Shown one piece after another: positions 46,459 through 56,051 of a stretch of DNA of 64,000 bases (within the stretch, counting starts at the first letter, position 1; each line of letters starts with the position of its first letter). The position numbers were made by a program, and so were the translations under genes. Below the pieces are notes generated by a model. It was not told where the DNA came from, ran no database searches, and worked only from the letters and a program-made list of their open reading frames with translations. Source of the DNA: Kocuria sp. (lineage in GTDB: Bacteria > Actinomycetota > Actinomycetes > Actinomycetales > Micrococcaceae); contig JAKDJD010000001.1 of assembly GCA_030454085.1 (NCBI GenBank), forward strand, positions 1 through 64,000, given 5' to 3'.

Positions 46459-48060
46459 CTAGGCGTTGTCCTCCGTCACCAGCTCCGCGGCGCGCTCGCC
46501 GATCATGAAGCAGGTGATGTTGGGGTTGACCGCAACGATCTCGGGCATAACGGACGCATCGGCCACGCGAAGACCCTGGACACCCTTGACCCGGAGGCGC
46601 GGGTCCAGAGGCGAGTCGATATCATCCTCGGGCCCCATACGCACGGTTCCGACCGGGTGGTAGACCGTGTTGTGGGTCTTGGCCACGTAGTCGGCGATCT
46701 CCTCGTCCGTTTGGACGTTCTCGCCGGGGAAGAGTTCGCGTCCACGCCAGTCGTCGAGCGCAGACTGGGAGACGATCTCCCGAGCCTTGCGGATCCCGGC
46801 GACCATGATCGCCATGTCGTAGCCCTCTTCGTCCGTGAAGTACTTCGGATCGAACTTCGGCTTGTCGCGGAAGTCCAGGGACCGTAGGCGCACGGTGCCG
46901 CGTGAGCGGGCGTGAGGCACATTCGGTGTCAGGCAGAAGACGTTGTCAGCGGTCGGGTAGCCACGGCGCAGGGTGTGCATGTCGAAGTTCACCGAGCCGT
47001 AGTGCATCATGAAGTTCGGCCGACCCGGGAACTCGTCCTCGAAGGGCACATCGAGCTGGGTGAAGATGCCGATCTCCCACCACTGCGTCGAATCCTGGAC
47101 CATCGGCTTCTTGGCCTCCCACTGGATGACGGCCTCGGGGTGGTCCTGCAAGTTCTCGCCCACACCGGGGGAGTCCTGCAGCACCTCCACGCCGACTTCA
47201 CGCAGGTGTTCGGCAGGTCCTATACCGGAGAGCATCAGCAGCTTCGGGGTATCCACCGCGCCGGCGGACAGGACGACCTCCTTGCGCGCACGGATCGTCT
47301 TGGCGATGGCGAACGCGTTGTCCACGACCTCGACGCCGATGGCCCGCTTGTCCTCGTCGAACAGAACCCGCTTGACCTGGGTATCGGTGATGAGATGGAA
47401 GTTTTCCCGACCACGGATCGGGTGGATGTAGGACACGGCCGACGACGAGCGCGTTCCGTCCGCGCGGCGATTGATCTGGAAAAAGTTCGCCCCGTTGGTC
47501 ACGGTCTTCCCCGAGTTGAACTGGGTCCGGGGGATCCCGGCCTGCTCACACGCGTCCAGGACCGCGACGCCGCAGGGATCCTTCGGCGGAACGTTCATGA
47601 GGTGCACCGGACCGGAATCGCCGTGGTGCTCGTTGCCCGGGGTGCCGGCGTCCTCGTTCTTCTCGAGCTGCTTGTACAGCCGAAACCCGTTCTCGGCGTC
47701 CCAACCCTTGGCGCCGAACTTGTCCTCCCACTCGTTGAGGTCCTCCTCGGGCGCCCAGAAGGCGATGCACGAGTTGTGGGAGGAGCACCCGCCGAGGACC
47801 TTGGCCCGGGCCATGCGCATGAAGGAATTGCCCTTCTCCTGCTCCTCGACCGGGTAGTCCCAGTCGTAGCCGGACTCGAGCAGCTCCATCCAACGGTTCA
47901 GTGCGAGGACCTCGTCGATGCCCTCGTCGTCGGGGCCCGCCTCGATCAGCGCAACCTGTGCCTCGGGGTTCTTCTCGCTCAACCGTGCCGCGGTCGCCGC
48001 ACCGGAGGAGCCGCCTCCCACGACGACGTAGTCGAATTCCCGATCTTGGGTTTCAGTCAT
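46459..48060 (-). CDS. betA: Choline dehydrogenase (GMC oxidoreductase)
   Basis: A 533-residue FAD enzyme that oxidises choline to betaine aldehyde. The dinucleotide-binding motif VVGGGSSGAATAARLSE lies at the N-terminus, and the GMC signatures AKVLGGCSSHNSC and LSAGAVDTPKLLMLSGIG are present. The C-terminal histidine of the active site falls in TVYHPVGTVRMG. AAAGGAAACC precedes the ATG. It is the last gene of betT-betB-betA, 25 bp after betB. Other GMC enzymes look similar, but the operon context makes choline the clear substrate. Confidence 0.92.
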   Translation of the reverse strand: MTETQDREFDYVVVGGGSSGAATAARLSEKNPEAQVALIEAGPDDEGIDEVLALNRWMELLESGYDWDYPVEEQEKGNSFMRMARAKVLGGCSSHNSCIAFWAPEEDLNEWEDKFGAKGWDAENGFRLYKQLEKNEDAGTPGNEHHGDSGPVHLMNVPPKDPCGVAVLDACEQAGIPRTQFNSGKTVTNGANFFQINRRADGTRSSSAVSYIHPIRGRENFHLITDTQVKRVLFDEDKRAIGVEVVDNAFAIAKTIRARKEVVLSAGAVDTPKLLMLSGIGPAEHLREVGVEVLQDSPGVGENLQDHPEAVIQWEAKKPMVQDSTQWWEIGIFTQLDVPFEDEFPGRPNFMMHYGSVNFDMHTLRRGYPTADNVFCLTPNVPHARSRGTVRLRSLDFRDKPKFDPKYFTDEEGYDMAIMVAGIRKAREIVSQSALDDWRGRELFPGENVQTDEEIADYVAKTHNTVYHPVGTVRMGPEDDIDSPLDPRLRVKGVQGLRVADASVMPEIVAVNPNITCFMIGERAAELVTEDNA

Positions 48061-48085
48061 ATCCTGGTTTCCTTTCCGTCTGCGT

Positions 48086-49561
48086 CTACTGGTCGTCGCC
48101 GAACCAACCGGTCACTGCCGGGGCGGTGTTGTGGTAGATGTGCTTCGTCTCCTGGTACTCGCCGAGCCCGTGCAGACCCAGTTCGCGACCGATGCCGGAC
48201 TGCTTCATGCCGCCCCATTCGGCCTGCGGCAGGTAGGGGTGGAAGTCGTTGATCCAGATGGTTCCGTGGCGCAGGCGGGACGAGACACGCTCGGCCCTGC
48301 CGGCATCGTTCGTCCAGACGGCGCCCGCGAGTCCGTAGAAGGTGTCGTTGGCCGTGGCCACGGCCTCGTCCTCGGTCGTGAAGGTTTCGATGGTCACCAC
48401 GGGCCCGAAGGCCTCATCGCGCACCACCGACATGCCGCGACGCACCTGGTCGATCACGGTCGGCTTGTAGTAGTAACCCTGGGCGAGGTCACCCTCGGTC
48501 GCCCACTCACCACCGCAACGGATCCGGGCGCCTTCCTCGACGCCGGCCTTCACATAGTCGGTCACCTTCTGGCGGTGCTGCTCGGAGATCAGCGCCCCGG
48601 TCTCGGCGTTCTCGTCGAAGGGACCCCCAATCCGGATCTTCTCGGCGCGGCGCACGAGCTCCGCCGTGAACTTCTCTGCGATCGACTCCTCGACGACGAT
48701 CCGGGAGCCCGCCGAGCACACCTGGCCGGAGTGCACGAACGCGCCGTTCAGGGCGTTGTCCACGGCGGCGTCGAAATCGGCGTCGGCGAAGATCACGTTG
48801 GGATTCTTCCCTCCCAGTTCCAGGGCGATCTTCTTGACCGTCGCCGCGGCGGAGGCCGCGATCTTCCGGCCGGTGACCAGACCGCCGGTGAAGGAGATCA
48901 GGTCGACGTCCGGGTGCGAGGACAGAGGAGCGCCGGCCTCCGCGCCCGCGCCCAGAACAAGGTTCCCGACGCCGGCCGGAAGGCCGAGCTCATCGAGGAT
49001 GTCCATCAGCAGTATGGCCGTGTGAGGGGTCAGCTCCGCGGGCTTGAGAACGAAGGTGTTGCCGGCTGCCAGCGCGGGGGCGACCTTCCAGGCGACCTGG
49101 AGGAGCGGATAGTTCCAGGGGGTGATCATGCCGCAGACACCCACGGGCTCGGTCACCACGCGGGAGGACACGTTCGGATCGCCCGCGTCCACCTCGCGCC
49201 CGGCATCCTGGCCGGCGACCTTGCCGTAGTACTGGAAGCACGCCGCGATGTCGTCCATGTCGAGTTCGGACTCGACCAGGCGCTTGCCCGTGTCCAAGGA
49301 CTCGGCCCGTGCGAATTCGTCCTTCCGATCACGCAACCGGCGGGCGACGTCGAGCAGGAAGTCTCCTCGCTCGGGTGCGGTGGCCTGCCACGCGCCGTCG
49401 TCGAATGCCGCGCGGGCCGCGGCGATTGCTGATTCCGTGTCGGCCGAGGTCGCTTCGGCCACGACCCCCACCTCGGTGCCGTCGGCGGGGCAGATGATGG
49501 TGCGGGTCCCGCCTTCGGACGCGGGGACCCACCGGCCGTTGATGTACAGCGTATTACTCAC
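48086..49561 (-). CDS. betB: Betaine aldehyde dehydrogenase
   Basis: A 491-residue NAD(P)-dependent dehydrogenase converting betaine aldehyde to the osmoprotectant glycine betaine. Catalytic Glu248 (ALELGGKNP) and Cys282 (HSGQVCSAGS) are present, as are Lys173 in FVLKPAELTP and the cofactor loop SFTGGLVTG. The start is GTG 49561 with GGAAGG upstream. It overlaps the betT stop by 4 bp (GTGA), indicating coupling. The open frame continues far upstream through betT in another frame and should be ignored. Confidence 0.93.
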   Translation of the reverse strand: MSNTLYINGRWVPASEGGTRTIICPADGTEVGVVAEATSADTESAIAAARAAFDDGAWQATAPERGDFLLDVARRLRDRKDEFARAESLDTGKRLVESELDMDDIAACFQYYGKVAGQDAGREVDAGDPNVSSRVVTEPVGVCGMITPWNYPLLQVAWKVAPALAAGNTFVLKPAELTPHTAILLMDILDELGLPAGVGNLVLGAGAEAGAPLSSHPDVDLISFTGGLVTGRKIAASAAATVKKIALELGGKNPNVIFADADFDAAVDNALNGAFVHSGQVCSAGSRIVVEESIAEKFTAELVRRAEKIRIGGPFDENAETGALISEQHRQKVTDYVKAGVEEGARIRCGGEWATEGDLAQGYYYKPTVIDQVRRGMSVVRDEAFGPVVTIETFTTEDEAVATANDTFYGLAGAVWTNDAGRAERVSSRLRHGTIWINDFHPYLPQAEWGGMKQSGIGRELGLHGLGEYQETKHIYHNTAPAVTGWFGDDQ

Positions 49562-51801
49562 TGATTTCCTTCCTTCGTCACGGAATTCTCCGTGTTCTCC
49601 TGATCCGTCACAGGGACGTCCAGCGGTGCCGTGAAGTCCATGGACCAGTCCGTCGTGGCCACGGACGAACCGATGATCTCGGTCGAACCCGCCTCCTCGA
49701 CGGTCGGTCCGCTGATGCGGATGAATTCGATGTGACGTTCGTGGTTGTCCAGAACGTCGTGGATGAGTTGCTCCTTCGTGTACCCGTAGACGTCGTAACC
49801 ACGGGAACCCGTCAGCGCGAAGGGTTCCAAGCGGTAGTAATTGTCCTCGGTGCGCGCCGGACTGAGCAGATACCCCGGCGTCGGCCACGCGACCGGGTAG
49901 ACCTGGTAGGTGAAATCGCGTTCGCCGTCCATCCTCTCCGTCAGCGTGACATAGGGGATGGTGGTCGCGAAGTCGACCCCCTGCTCGACGACGGCGTCCA
50001 CGCCCTCGGCTCGCAGAGCCTCCCCGACCTCGTCCAGGGCGGGGGCCACCACGGTCCGGACGTACCGGGTGGCGGACCTCCGGCCGGGGTAGGAGACCGA
50101 GCGACTCAGGCGCTGGCGCCAACTCCGGGTCTGGGAGGAGGGCTCGATCGACGCCGCGCGGTTGGCCGCGCGTACTCCGGCGAATGCCGCCTCTCGGGAC
50201 TCCATGTCCGCGCCCTCGACCCGCAGTGCTTTCCACAGACCGAACATGACCAGGTAGAGGACGATCGCGAAGGGGAGCCCGAACACGATCGTCGCAGACT
50301 GCAGCGTCGCGATGCCTCCGATCAGGAGCATCGCCAGAGTCAGCAGACCCGTGGCCGCGGCCCAGAAGATCCGCATCCACTTGGGGCCGTCCTGGTTGGG
50401 GTCCTCGATCTTCGAGGCAAAGTTCGACATGACCAGGGCGCCCGAGTCAGCGCTGGTCACGTAGAACAGCAGACCCGTGAAGGTGGCCACGGCCGCAGCG
50501 GCCGTCGCGCCCGGGTACTGGCCGAGGAGCGTGTAGAAGGCCTGTTCCGGGGTGTTCATGATCGAATCACCGAAGGCCGTGTTCTTCTGTTCGTAGATCA
50601 GGTTCAAGGCGGAATTGCCGAAGATCGAGATCCAGATCAGGATGAACGCGAACGGGATGGTCAGGGTTCCCACCACGAACTGGCGAATGGTGCGGCCACG
50701 GGAGATGCGGGCCAGGAACAACCCGACGAACGGGGACCACGCGACCCACCAGGCCCAGAAGAACAGGGTCCAGGTGTTCATCCAGTCGGTCGGGTGGTCG
50801 AAGGCCATCGCGTCCAGGGTCATGCCCGGGAAGCGGCTGAGGTAGTCGCCCAAGTTCATGACCAAGCCGTTCATCAGGAAGTCGGTGTCGCCGAAGACCA
50901 GGACGTACAGCAGCAGGGCGAGGGCCAGGTAGATGTTCAGCTCGGAGAGGCGGCGGATGCCCTTGTCGACGCCGGACACCGCGGAGGCGATGGCCATGAG
51001 GACCGAGACCGCGATGAGTCCGGCCTGAACGCCGACGCTCTGCGGGATGTCGAAGAGGAACTGCAGGCCGTAGTTGATCTGCACGACGCCGATACCGAGC
51101 GAGGTCGCCACGCCGAACACCGTGCCGAGCAGAGCGGAAATGTCGACGGCGTCGCCCGCGGCACCCTTGATGCGTTTGCCGATGATCGGGTACAGGGCGG
51201 AGCGGATCGACAGCGGCAGGTTGAACCGGTAGGCGAAGTAGCCGAAGGCGAGGCCCATCAGCGCGTACATGCCCCAACCGGTCAGCCCGTAGTGGAACAG
51301 GGTCCAGACGACGGCCTGGCGGGCGGCCTCGGCGGTCTCACCGTTCCCCTGCGCGGGGCTGTAGTACTGCGTGACCGGTTCCAGGACCGAATAGAACATG
51401 AGGTCGACGCCGATGCCGGCGGCGAACAGCATTGCGGCCCAGGAGAACAAAGAGAACTGTGGGCGCGAGTGGTCCGGGCCGAGGCGAATCTTCCCTTGTC
51501 TGCTCGCCGCCACGACGATGATGAATACGACCACGGCGGTGCCGGTCAGGATATAGAACCAACCGAAGTTCTGGGACACCCAGGCGACCACGGTCCCCAG
51601 GATGCTGCTGGCCGAATCGGGCGCCAGGAGAGCCCAGAGGGAGATCGCCAGGACGCCCAGGGCGGCGCCCAGAAAGACCTTCCAATTGGTGGTCATCGGG
51701 GCGTATCGGTGGGCTCCGGTCGGAGGGTTGGCCGAGTCGGGGCCGGGGGACGGGTCCTGGGGACGAGTAGGGGCTGCTGTGCTGTCTTCGGGTCTGTTCA
51801 T
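49558..51801 (-). CDS. betT: Choline/betaine BCCT-family transporter
   Basis: A 747-residue sodium- or proton-coupled importer. After a polar 38-residue N-terminus come twelve helices. The BCCT signature TLFFWAWWVAWSPFVGLFLARIS lies near residue 345; I quote only its core, WAWWVAWSPFVGLFLARIS. The C-terminal 200 residues are hydrophilic, as in long BetT proteins in which this region senses osmotic stress. It is the first gene of the operon, so the cell imports choline and oxidises it to glycine betaine. An inverted repeat lies just upstream. No betI repressor is present nearby. Confidence 0.92.
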   Translation of the reverse strand: MNRPEDSTAAPTRPQDPSPGPDSANPPTGAHRYAPMTTNWKVFLGAALGVLAISLWALLAPDSASSILGTVVAWVSQNFGWFYILTGTAVVVFIIVVAASRQGKIRLGPDHSRPQFSLFSWAAMLFAAGIGVDLMFYSVLEPVTQYYSPAQGNGETAEAARQAVVWTLFHYGLTGWGMYALMGLAFGYFAYRFNLPLSIRSALYPIIGKRIKGAAGDAVDISALLGTVFGVATSLGIGVVQINYGLQFLFDIPQSVGVQAGLIAVSVLMAIASAVSGVDKGIRRLSELNIYLALALLLYVLVFGDTDFLMNGLVMNLGDYLSRFPGMTLDAMAFDHPTDWMNTWTLFFWAWWVAWSPFVGLFLARISRGRTIRQFVVGTLTIPFAFILIWISIFGNSALNLIYEQKNTAFGDSIMNTPEQAFYTLLGQYPGATAAAAVATFTGLLFYVTSADSGALVMSNFASKIEDPNQDGPKWMRIFWAAATGLLTLAMLLIGGIATLQSATIVFGLPFAIVLYLVMFGLWKALRVEGADMESREAAFAGVRAANRAASIEPSSQTRSWRQRLSRSVSYPGRRSATRYVRTVVAPALDEVGEALRAEGVDAVVEQGVDFATTIPYVTLTERMDGERDFTYQVYPVAWPTPGYLLSPARTEDNYYRLEPFALTGSRGYDVYGYTKEQLIHDVLDNHERHIEFIRISGPTVEEAGSTEIIGSSVATTDWSMDFTAPLDVPVTDQENTENSVTKEGNQ

Positions 51802-51828
51802 GGAGTCTCTGCGATCGGTTACGTAGTG

Positions 51829-51842
51829 ATAAGTCTGCTTAT
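51829..51842 (-). promoter_or_regulatory. Inverted repeat upstream of betT (operator candidate)
   Basis: ATAAG-TCTG-CTTAT is a perfect dyad centred 34 bp before the betT start. TTGATC (on the minus strand, about 51852-51857) could be the -35, which would place the dyad at the promoter. The binding protein is unknown. Confidence 0.45.
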
Positions 51843-51927
51843 ATCCAGCCGATCAACATTACCTCATAGCTTCGTGGAGCTCGTACTTGATGTCGTCACG
51901 GTTCGTCCGTCCGACGACATCCTGCTA

Positions 51928-54900
51928 TCACCCTTCGAGGAGACCCCTGATGTCTTCGGCGCCGAAGGCCGAGGAGAAGATCTCGCCTTCGTCCATCACG
52001 GCGTCGAACAGCGCCGCCTTGGACTCCTTGAGGTCCATGACTTTCTCCTCGATGGTTCCGGAGGACACGAGCCGATAGACCATGACATTGCGTTTTTGTC
52101 CGATGCGGTGCGTCCGGTCCACGGCCTGTGCTTCGGCCGCCGGGTTCCACCACGGATCCATGATGAAGCAGTAGTCGGCCGCAGTCAGATTCAGCCCGAA
52201 TCCGCCGGCCTTGAGGCTGATCAAAAAAATCGGCGCCTTGCCCTCATTGAAGGCGTCCAGGACCGCCCCGCGGTCCCTGGTCGAACCGTCGAGGTACAGG
52301 TAGGGAATCCCCTCCTCGGCGAGCACCTGACCGATGAGCTTGAGGAAACTGGTGAACTGGCTGAACACCAGGGCCCTGTGCCCGTCCTGAATAATCTCCG
52401 GCAACTGTTCCCTGAGATAGGACAGTTTCGAGGACTCGACGTCCCGTTGCTCCTCGTCGACGAGCCCCGCGGCCAGGGACAGCCTGCGCAGCATCGTGAG
52501 GGACTGGAAAATGGTGAACCTGTTCTTGTCCATGTCCTGGAGCAGTCCGAGGATCTTCTGGCGCTCCCGCTGGAGCCTCGTGTCGTAGACCTTGCGGTGC
52601 TCCTCGGTGAGCCCCAGATCGACCCGGTGCTCCTGCTTCTCGGGAAGCTCAGCCGCCACGAGCTCCTTGGTGCGACGCATCATCAGCGGACGAATCCTCT
52701 TGCGCAATTTGGGCAGGGCTTCCGGTGCCTCGCCGCTCGAGATGGGCTTGGCATAGAAGTCGCGGAACTTTCTGGCCGAGGGGAACAGGCCGGGTGCCGC
52801 GATCGAGAACATGGACCACAGTTCCATCAGGTCGTTCTCCATCGGGGTGCCGGTCACGACCAGCGTGAACCTGGTCGGCAGATCGCGGGCGATGCGATGG
52901 GCCTTGGTCTTGGCGTTCTTGATGAACTGTGCCTCGTCCAGCACCAGACCGGTCAGCCCGAGCTCGCCGTACTGGTCGCCGTCGATCCTGAGCAGGGCGT
53001 AGGAGGTGATGACGACGTCGGCGCCTTCCGTCCGCTCGGCGACGGAAGACTTGGCCCTGGCCGAGGTGGAGGTGACCAACGCGGTGCTGAGCGTCGGGGC
53101 GAAGCGGGCGATCTCCCGCTCCCAGTTGGGGGCCACCGAGGTCGGCGCCACGACCAGGAAACGGGGGCGCTGGGCGGCGTCGGACCGTTCCTTTTCGTGG
53201 ACCTCGAAGGCATGCAGGAACATCGCGATGGCCTGGACGGTTTTGCCGAGGCCCATGTCATCCGCGAGCACGCCGCCGAGACGGTGGTCGTAGAGGAAAG
53301 AGAGCCACCTGAACCCCTCGAGCTGGTACGGACGCAGATGCGCCGTCAGGTTTTCCGGCAATTCGGCTTGTGGAATCTCCTCGAGCTCGAGGAGCGACTG
53401 GACCGATTCGTTCCATTCCTCGGCCACACGGACGTCCGTCGCGAGATCCTCCAGATCTTCCCAGAGGCCGGCCTGGTGGCGGCTGATCTGCAGCGGGGCA
53501 GACTCATCGCGCAACTGGCGGGCCTCGGACATCAGGTCGCGGAGCTTCTGGAATTCGGGTCGGTCGAGCCGGAAGTAGGAACCGTCGCCCAGGAGGAGGT
53601 GCTTCTGGCCGGAATCGAGCGCTCTGAAGATGTCTGCGAAGGGGACGTACCAGTTTCCGGCACGAACCGTGACGCCCAAATCGAACCAGTCACGGTCGCC
53701 GGTCGATTCGACCGACACCGTGATCTGCGTATCCGCGTCCAGGGACTTGAACTCGGGAATTTCCCCCTGGGTGCGGACCGTGACGCCTGGCATGGACTCG
53801 ACCGCGGGTATCACCCGTTCGACCAAGTCATGGGTCTCCCAGCCGGAGGAGTTCGTGTGCCGGAATGAAATCTCGGGCAGGACGCGGCGCACCTCGGAGA
53901 CCACCGCCTGCTCGAGCTCGTTGTCCCGAATCTCCCGGAAGGGGTCCGGGCGGCCGACGATGACGGGAACACTGACTCGTTCCTCACCGTCCGCCCCCTC
54001 GGATCCAGGGTCCTCCGCGGGATCGTCGGGCCATCGCACGGGAGATTTCGGGTAATTCCAGAACCAGTCCGACGACGCAGGGAACACCGTGCTGCTCTCT
54101 TCGGCAGGTTCGTGGAAGGTCACTTCGAGCACCAGTTCGGGGATCTCGACCTCGGGCAAGGCGGAGGCGGCGTCGCCCTCGGGGACGATGCTGACTCGGC
54201 GGGCGATCTGCGGGTAGAAGTCCTCGGCGAAATCCCTGATGTCCGATTCGGGGATCGACAGGGCGCCGTCCTCCGCAATCGAACGTGCGAGCGGGTTCGG
54301 CGGCTCGGACAAGGGCAGGAAGAGGACCTCGGTATCCTCCGAAATCCATCCCTCGTCCACGGCCCGGGCAGCAAGTTCGGGCAAGGGCGAGAGCCGGGTG
54401 GTCTGCCAGGTGCCGGAGTCCTGAGCGTCGCTGACGTATTGCGCGTGCACCGAACCTCCCAGTGCGACATACGCCTGGGGGGAGCGCGGGTTGCCCAGGG
54501 GGAAGAGGGACTGCCCCGGAACCCAGGTGGTCTCCTGGTCACCGTCCCCATCCTCTGGGGGACCGAGAGGAAGCCGGAGACCGGGGGAAATCTCCAGCCC
54601 ACCGGATTCGTTCTTGTCCACGCGCAACTCGAGCTCCGTCTCCGGAGCCAACCCGAGGGACACGGGCCTGCCCCGGACAAGGATCGTGATGTCGATCGAG
54701 GCGGCCCTCTCCAGGAGGTCCCAGACCAGGGGAGACGTCACGTGCTCGAGGGAGAGATGATCGTGCGTCGAAACGTAGGGGCTCTGATCCGCATGGACCA
54801 CGGAGTAGAACTCGCGGAACCACGAGGCCTGGTCCTCGGGGATGCCGAGATCCGGCATCGAGGATTTGGAGAACTCGCCCCAGCTCAGTCCGCCCTTGAT

Positions 54901-55623
54901 CCATTTTCCCCGTGCTCCCAATTTCAGCGGGCGAGCGGTGAGGCGGACCGGGGCCGCCGCGTCCCCGCCGTGCAGGCCCAACCCATGATGACGGGGGACC
55001 TCGAAGTCCAGGTCCAAGGCGCTGGGGACGTTCTGTCCGACGACCTGGCGCTGGGACTGGAGGGCTCGCGTCATCCGTCGACGCCACGAGGACTGCATCT
55101 CGCCCAGGGCGCGGTTCGAGGTCCGGTTCGTTGCCTCCGTGGCAGAAAAGTCAGTGAAGGTTTCCGCGGCGGATGCCGGAACTTGCACCCCTGACTGTTC
55201 GGACCAGCGCCGGACCGCATCCGGCAAGGCGCCGCGGCCATGATTCCTCTCCTGAGTTTCCCCACCGGACGACGCCGATCTGATCGGTTGGCTCTCTGAC
55301 GGTTCGCCCCAGCCGCCCTCGTGGAACCAGCCCAACAGTGCGGCGACGACGTGCTTGCAATTGGTGCCCACCGGGCACGAGCAGAACGAGTGGAACGGAG
55401 CGGAGTGGGCGACCTTTTCCTCAGGGAAAATGACGGTTTGTGAATACGTCTGGCGTTGGCTCCCGGAGACCTTGGCCGAGAACGTCAGGCTGTCGGCGTC
55501 GTATGTCGCGGAGAGCACCTTGCCCGCACGGTAGTAGCGCTCACCGCGACCGAACGCGTTGTGTCCGGCCGCGGAGATGATCTGTGCGACGGTCACCGGC
55601 AACTGCTGGGCGGGAAATGGCAT
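51928..55623 (-). CDS. SNF2-family helicase with SWIM zinc finger
   Basis: A 1231-residue ATP-driven DNA translocase. A SWIM zinc finger sits at the N-terminus (Cys81, Cys83, Cys89, His91 in CSCPVGTNCKH). A long middle region of beta-rich sequence without known motifs follows. The SNF2 core covers about residues 760-1225, with DDMGLGKT near residue 788, LDEAQFIKN, TGTPMEND, FSQFTSFLKL and the closing DRTHRIGQ. Family members are widespread in actinobacteria and are thought to remodel nucleoprotein or assist repair or transcription; the role is not settled. ATG 55623 is preceded by TAGATT (55631-55636) at 7 nt, a leaderless promoter. It is divergent from the vapBC-like pair. Confidence 0.88.
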   Translation of the reverse strand: MPFPAQQLPVTVAQIISAAGHNAFGRGERYYRAGKVLSATYDADSLTFSAKVSGSQRQTYSQTVIFPEEKVAHSAPFHSFCSCPVGTNCKHVVAALLGWFHEGGWGEPSESQPIRSASSGGETQERNHGRGALPDAVRRWSEQSGVQVPASAAETFTDFSATEATNRTSNRALGEMQSSWRRRMTRALQSQRQVVGQNVPSALDLDFEVPRHHGLGLHGGDAAAPVRLTARPLKLGARGKWIKGGLSWGEFSKSSMPDLGIPEDQASWFREFYSVVHADQSPYVSTHDHLSLEHVTSPLVWDLLERAASIDITILVRGRPVSLGLAPETELELRVDKNESGGLEISPGLRLPLGPPEDGDGDQETTWVPGQSLFPLGNPRSPQAYVALGGSVHAQYVSDAQDSGTWQTTRLSPLPELAARAVDEGWISEDTEVLFLPLSEPPNPLARSIAEDGALSIPESDIRDFAEDFYPQIARRVSIVPEGDAASALPEVEIPELVLEVTFHEPAEESSTVFPASSDWFWNYPKSPVRWPDDPAEDPGSEGADGEERVSVPVIVGRPDPFREIRDNELEQAVVSEVRRVLPEISFRHTNSSGWETHDLVERVIPAVESMPGVTVRTQGEIPEFKSLDADTQITVSVESTGDRDWFDLGVTVRAGNWYVPFADIFRALDSGQKHLLLGDGSYFRLDRPEFQKLRDLMSEARQLRDESAPLQISRHQAGLWEDLEDLATDVRVAEEWNESVQSLLELEEIPQAELPENLTAHLRPYQLEGFRWLSFLYDHRLGGVLADDMGLGKTVQAIAMFLHAFEVHEKERSDAAQRPRFLVVAPTSVAPNWEREIARFAPTLSTALVTSTSARAKSSVAERTEGADVVITSYALLRIDGDQYGELGLTGLVLDEAQFIKNAKTKAHRIARDLPTRFTLVVTGTPMENDLMELWSMFSIAAPGLFPSARKFRDFYAKPISSGEAPEALPKLRKRIRPLMMRRTKELVAAELPEKQEHRVDLGLTEEHRKVYDTRLQRERQKILGLLQDMDKNRFTIFQSLTMLRRLSLAAGLVDEEQRDVESSKLSYLREQLPEIIQDGHRALVFSQFTSFLKLIGQVLAEEGIPYLYLDGSTRDRGAVLDAFNEGKAPIFLISLKAGGFGLNLTAADYCFIMDPWWNPAAEAQAVDRTHRIGQKRNVMVYRLVSSGTIEEKVMDLKESKAALFDAVMDEGEIFSSAFGAEDIRGLLEG

Positions 55624-55630
55624 AACTTCC

Positions 55631-55636
55631 AATCTA
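55631..55636 (-). promoter_or_regulatory. -10 element for leaderless SNF2-SWIM gene
   Basis: TAGATT on the minus strand lies 7 nt before ATG 55623, with no ribosome site. Confidence 0.55.
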
Positions 55637-55859
55637 GTACTTCTGCGAAAACATTGAGAGGTGGGTCTTTTCATCTCGGCCCGTCCCTGGGTATACTGAA
55701 GAACAGCTTCAAGAGACTCAACTGCAAAGCTCCGACTTGGTTGAGCGCCAACCCCATGTTCACGGGTGGTTCGGATGACGAAGCGGTCTATATTCGCCGT
55801 TCGCGGCAGAAGTAGTTTGGTATAGGCAAGAGCATCGAAAGGATTGCGCGCTCGCGCTG

Positions 55860-56051
55860 ATGGCAATGTCCCACAATTCCGCCCGCCCCGATTTCTCTGC
55901 GGCAATTCCGGTCTCCCGCGGCTACCAGGCCATGAGCATCCAGGAATATGCCCGGGTCGATTCCGCGCGGTCCGAATTCCTCAACTTCCTCCTGGCCCCG
56001 GCCGGAACGGGTGAGCCGATCGTCGATCTGGCGGTGGGCAACGCCGCATGA
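55860..56051 (+). CDS. Probable VapB-like antitoxin
   Basis: A 63-residue protein whose stop overlaps the start of a PIN-domain toxin gene by 4 bp (ATGA), the usual antitoxin position. The sequence is not a clear ribbon-helix-helix or Phd/YefM protein, so the family is uncertain. The C-terminal half (EFLNFLLAPAGTGEPIV) may be the toxin-binding part. Two close ATGs (55860 and 55866) are possible starts, and no good ribosome site is seen. The call rests mainly on gene position. Confidence 0.6.
   Translation: MAMSHNSARPDFSAAIPVSRGYQAMSIQEYARVDSARSEFLNFLLAPAGTGEPIVDLAVGNAA

Noticed and set aside
49732..53868. 1378-codon open frame on the plus strand
   Set aside because: It is antisense to betT and the SNF2 gene, and its sequence is the low-complexity Arg/Gly/Asp-rich product typical of a GC-rich shadow frame.
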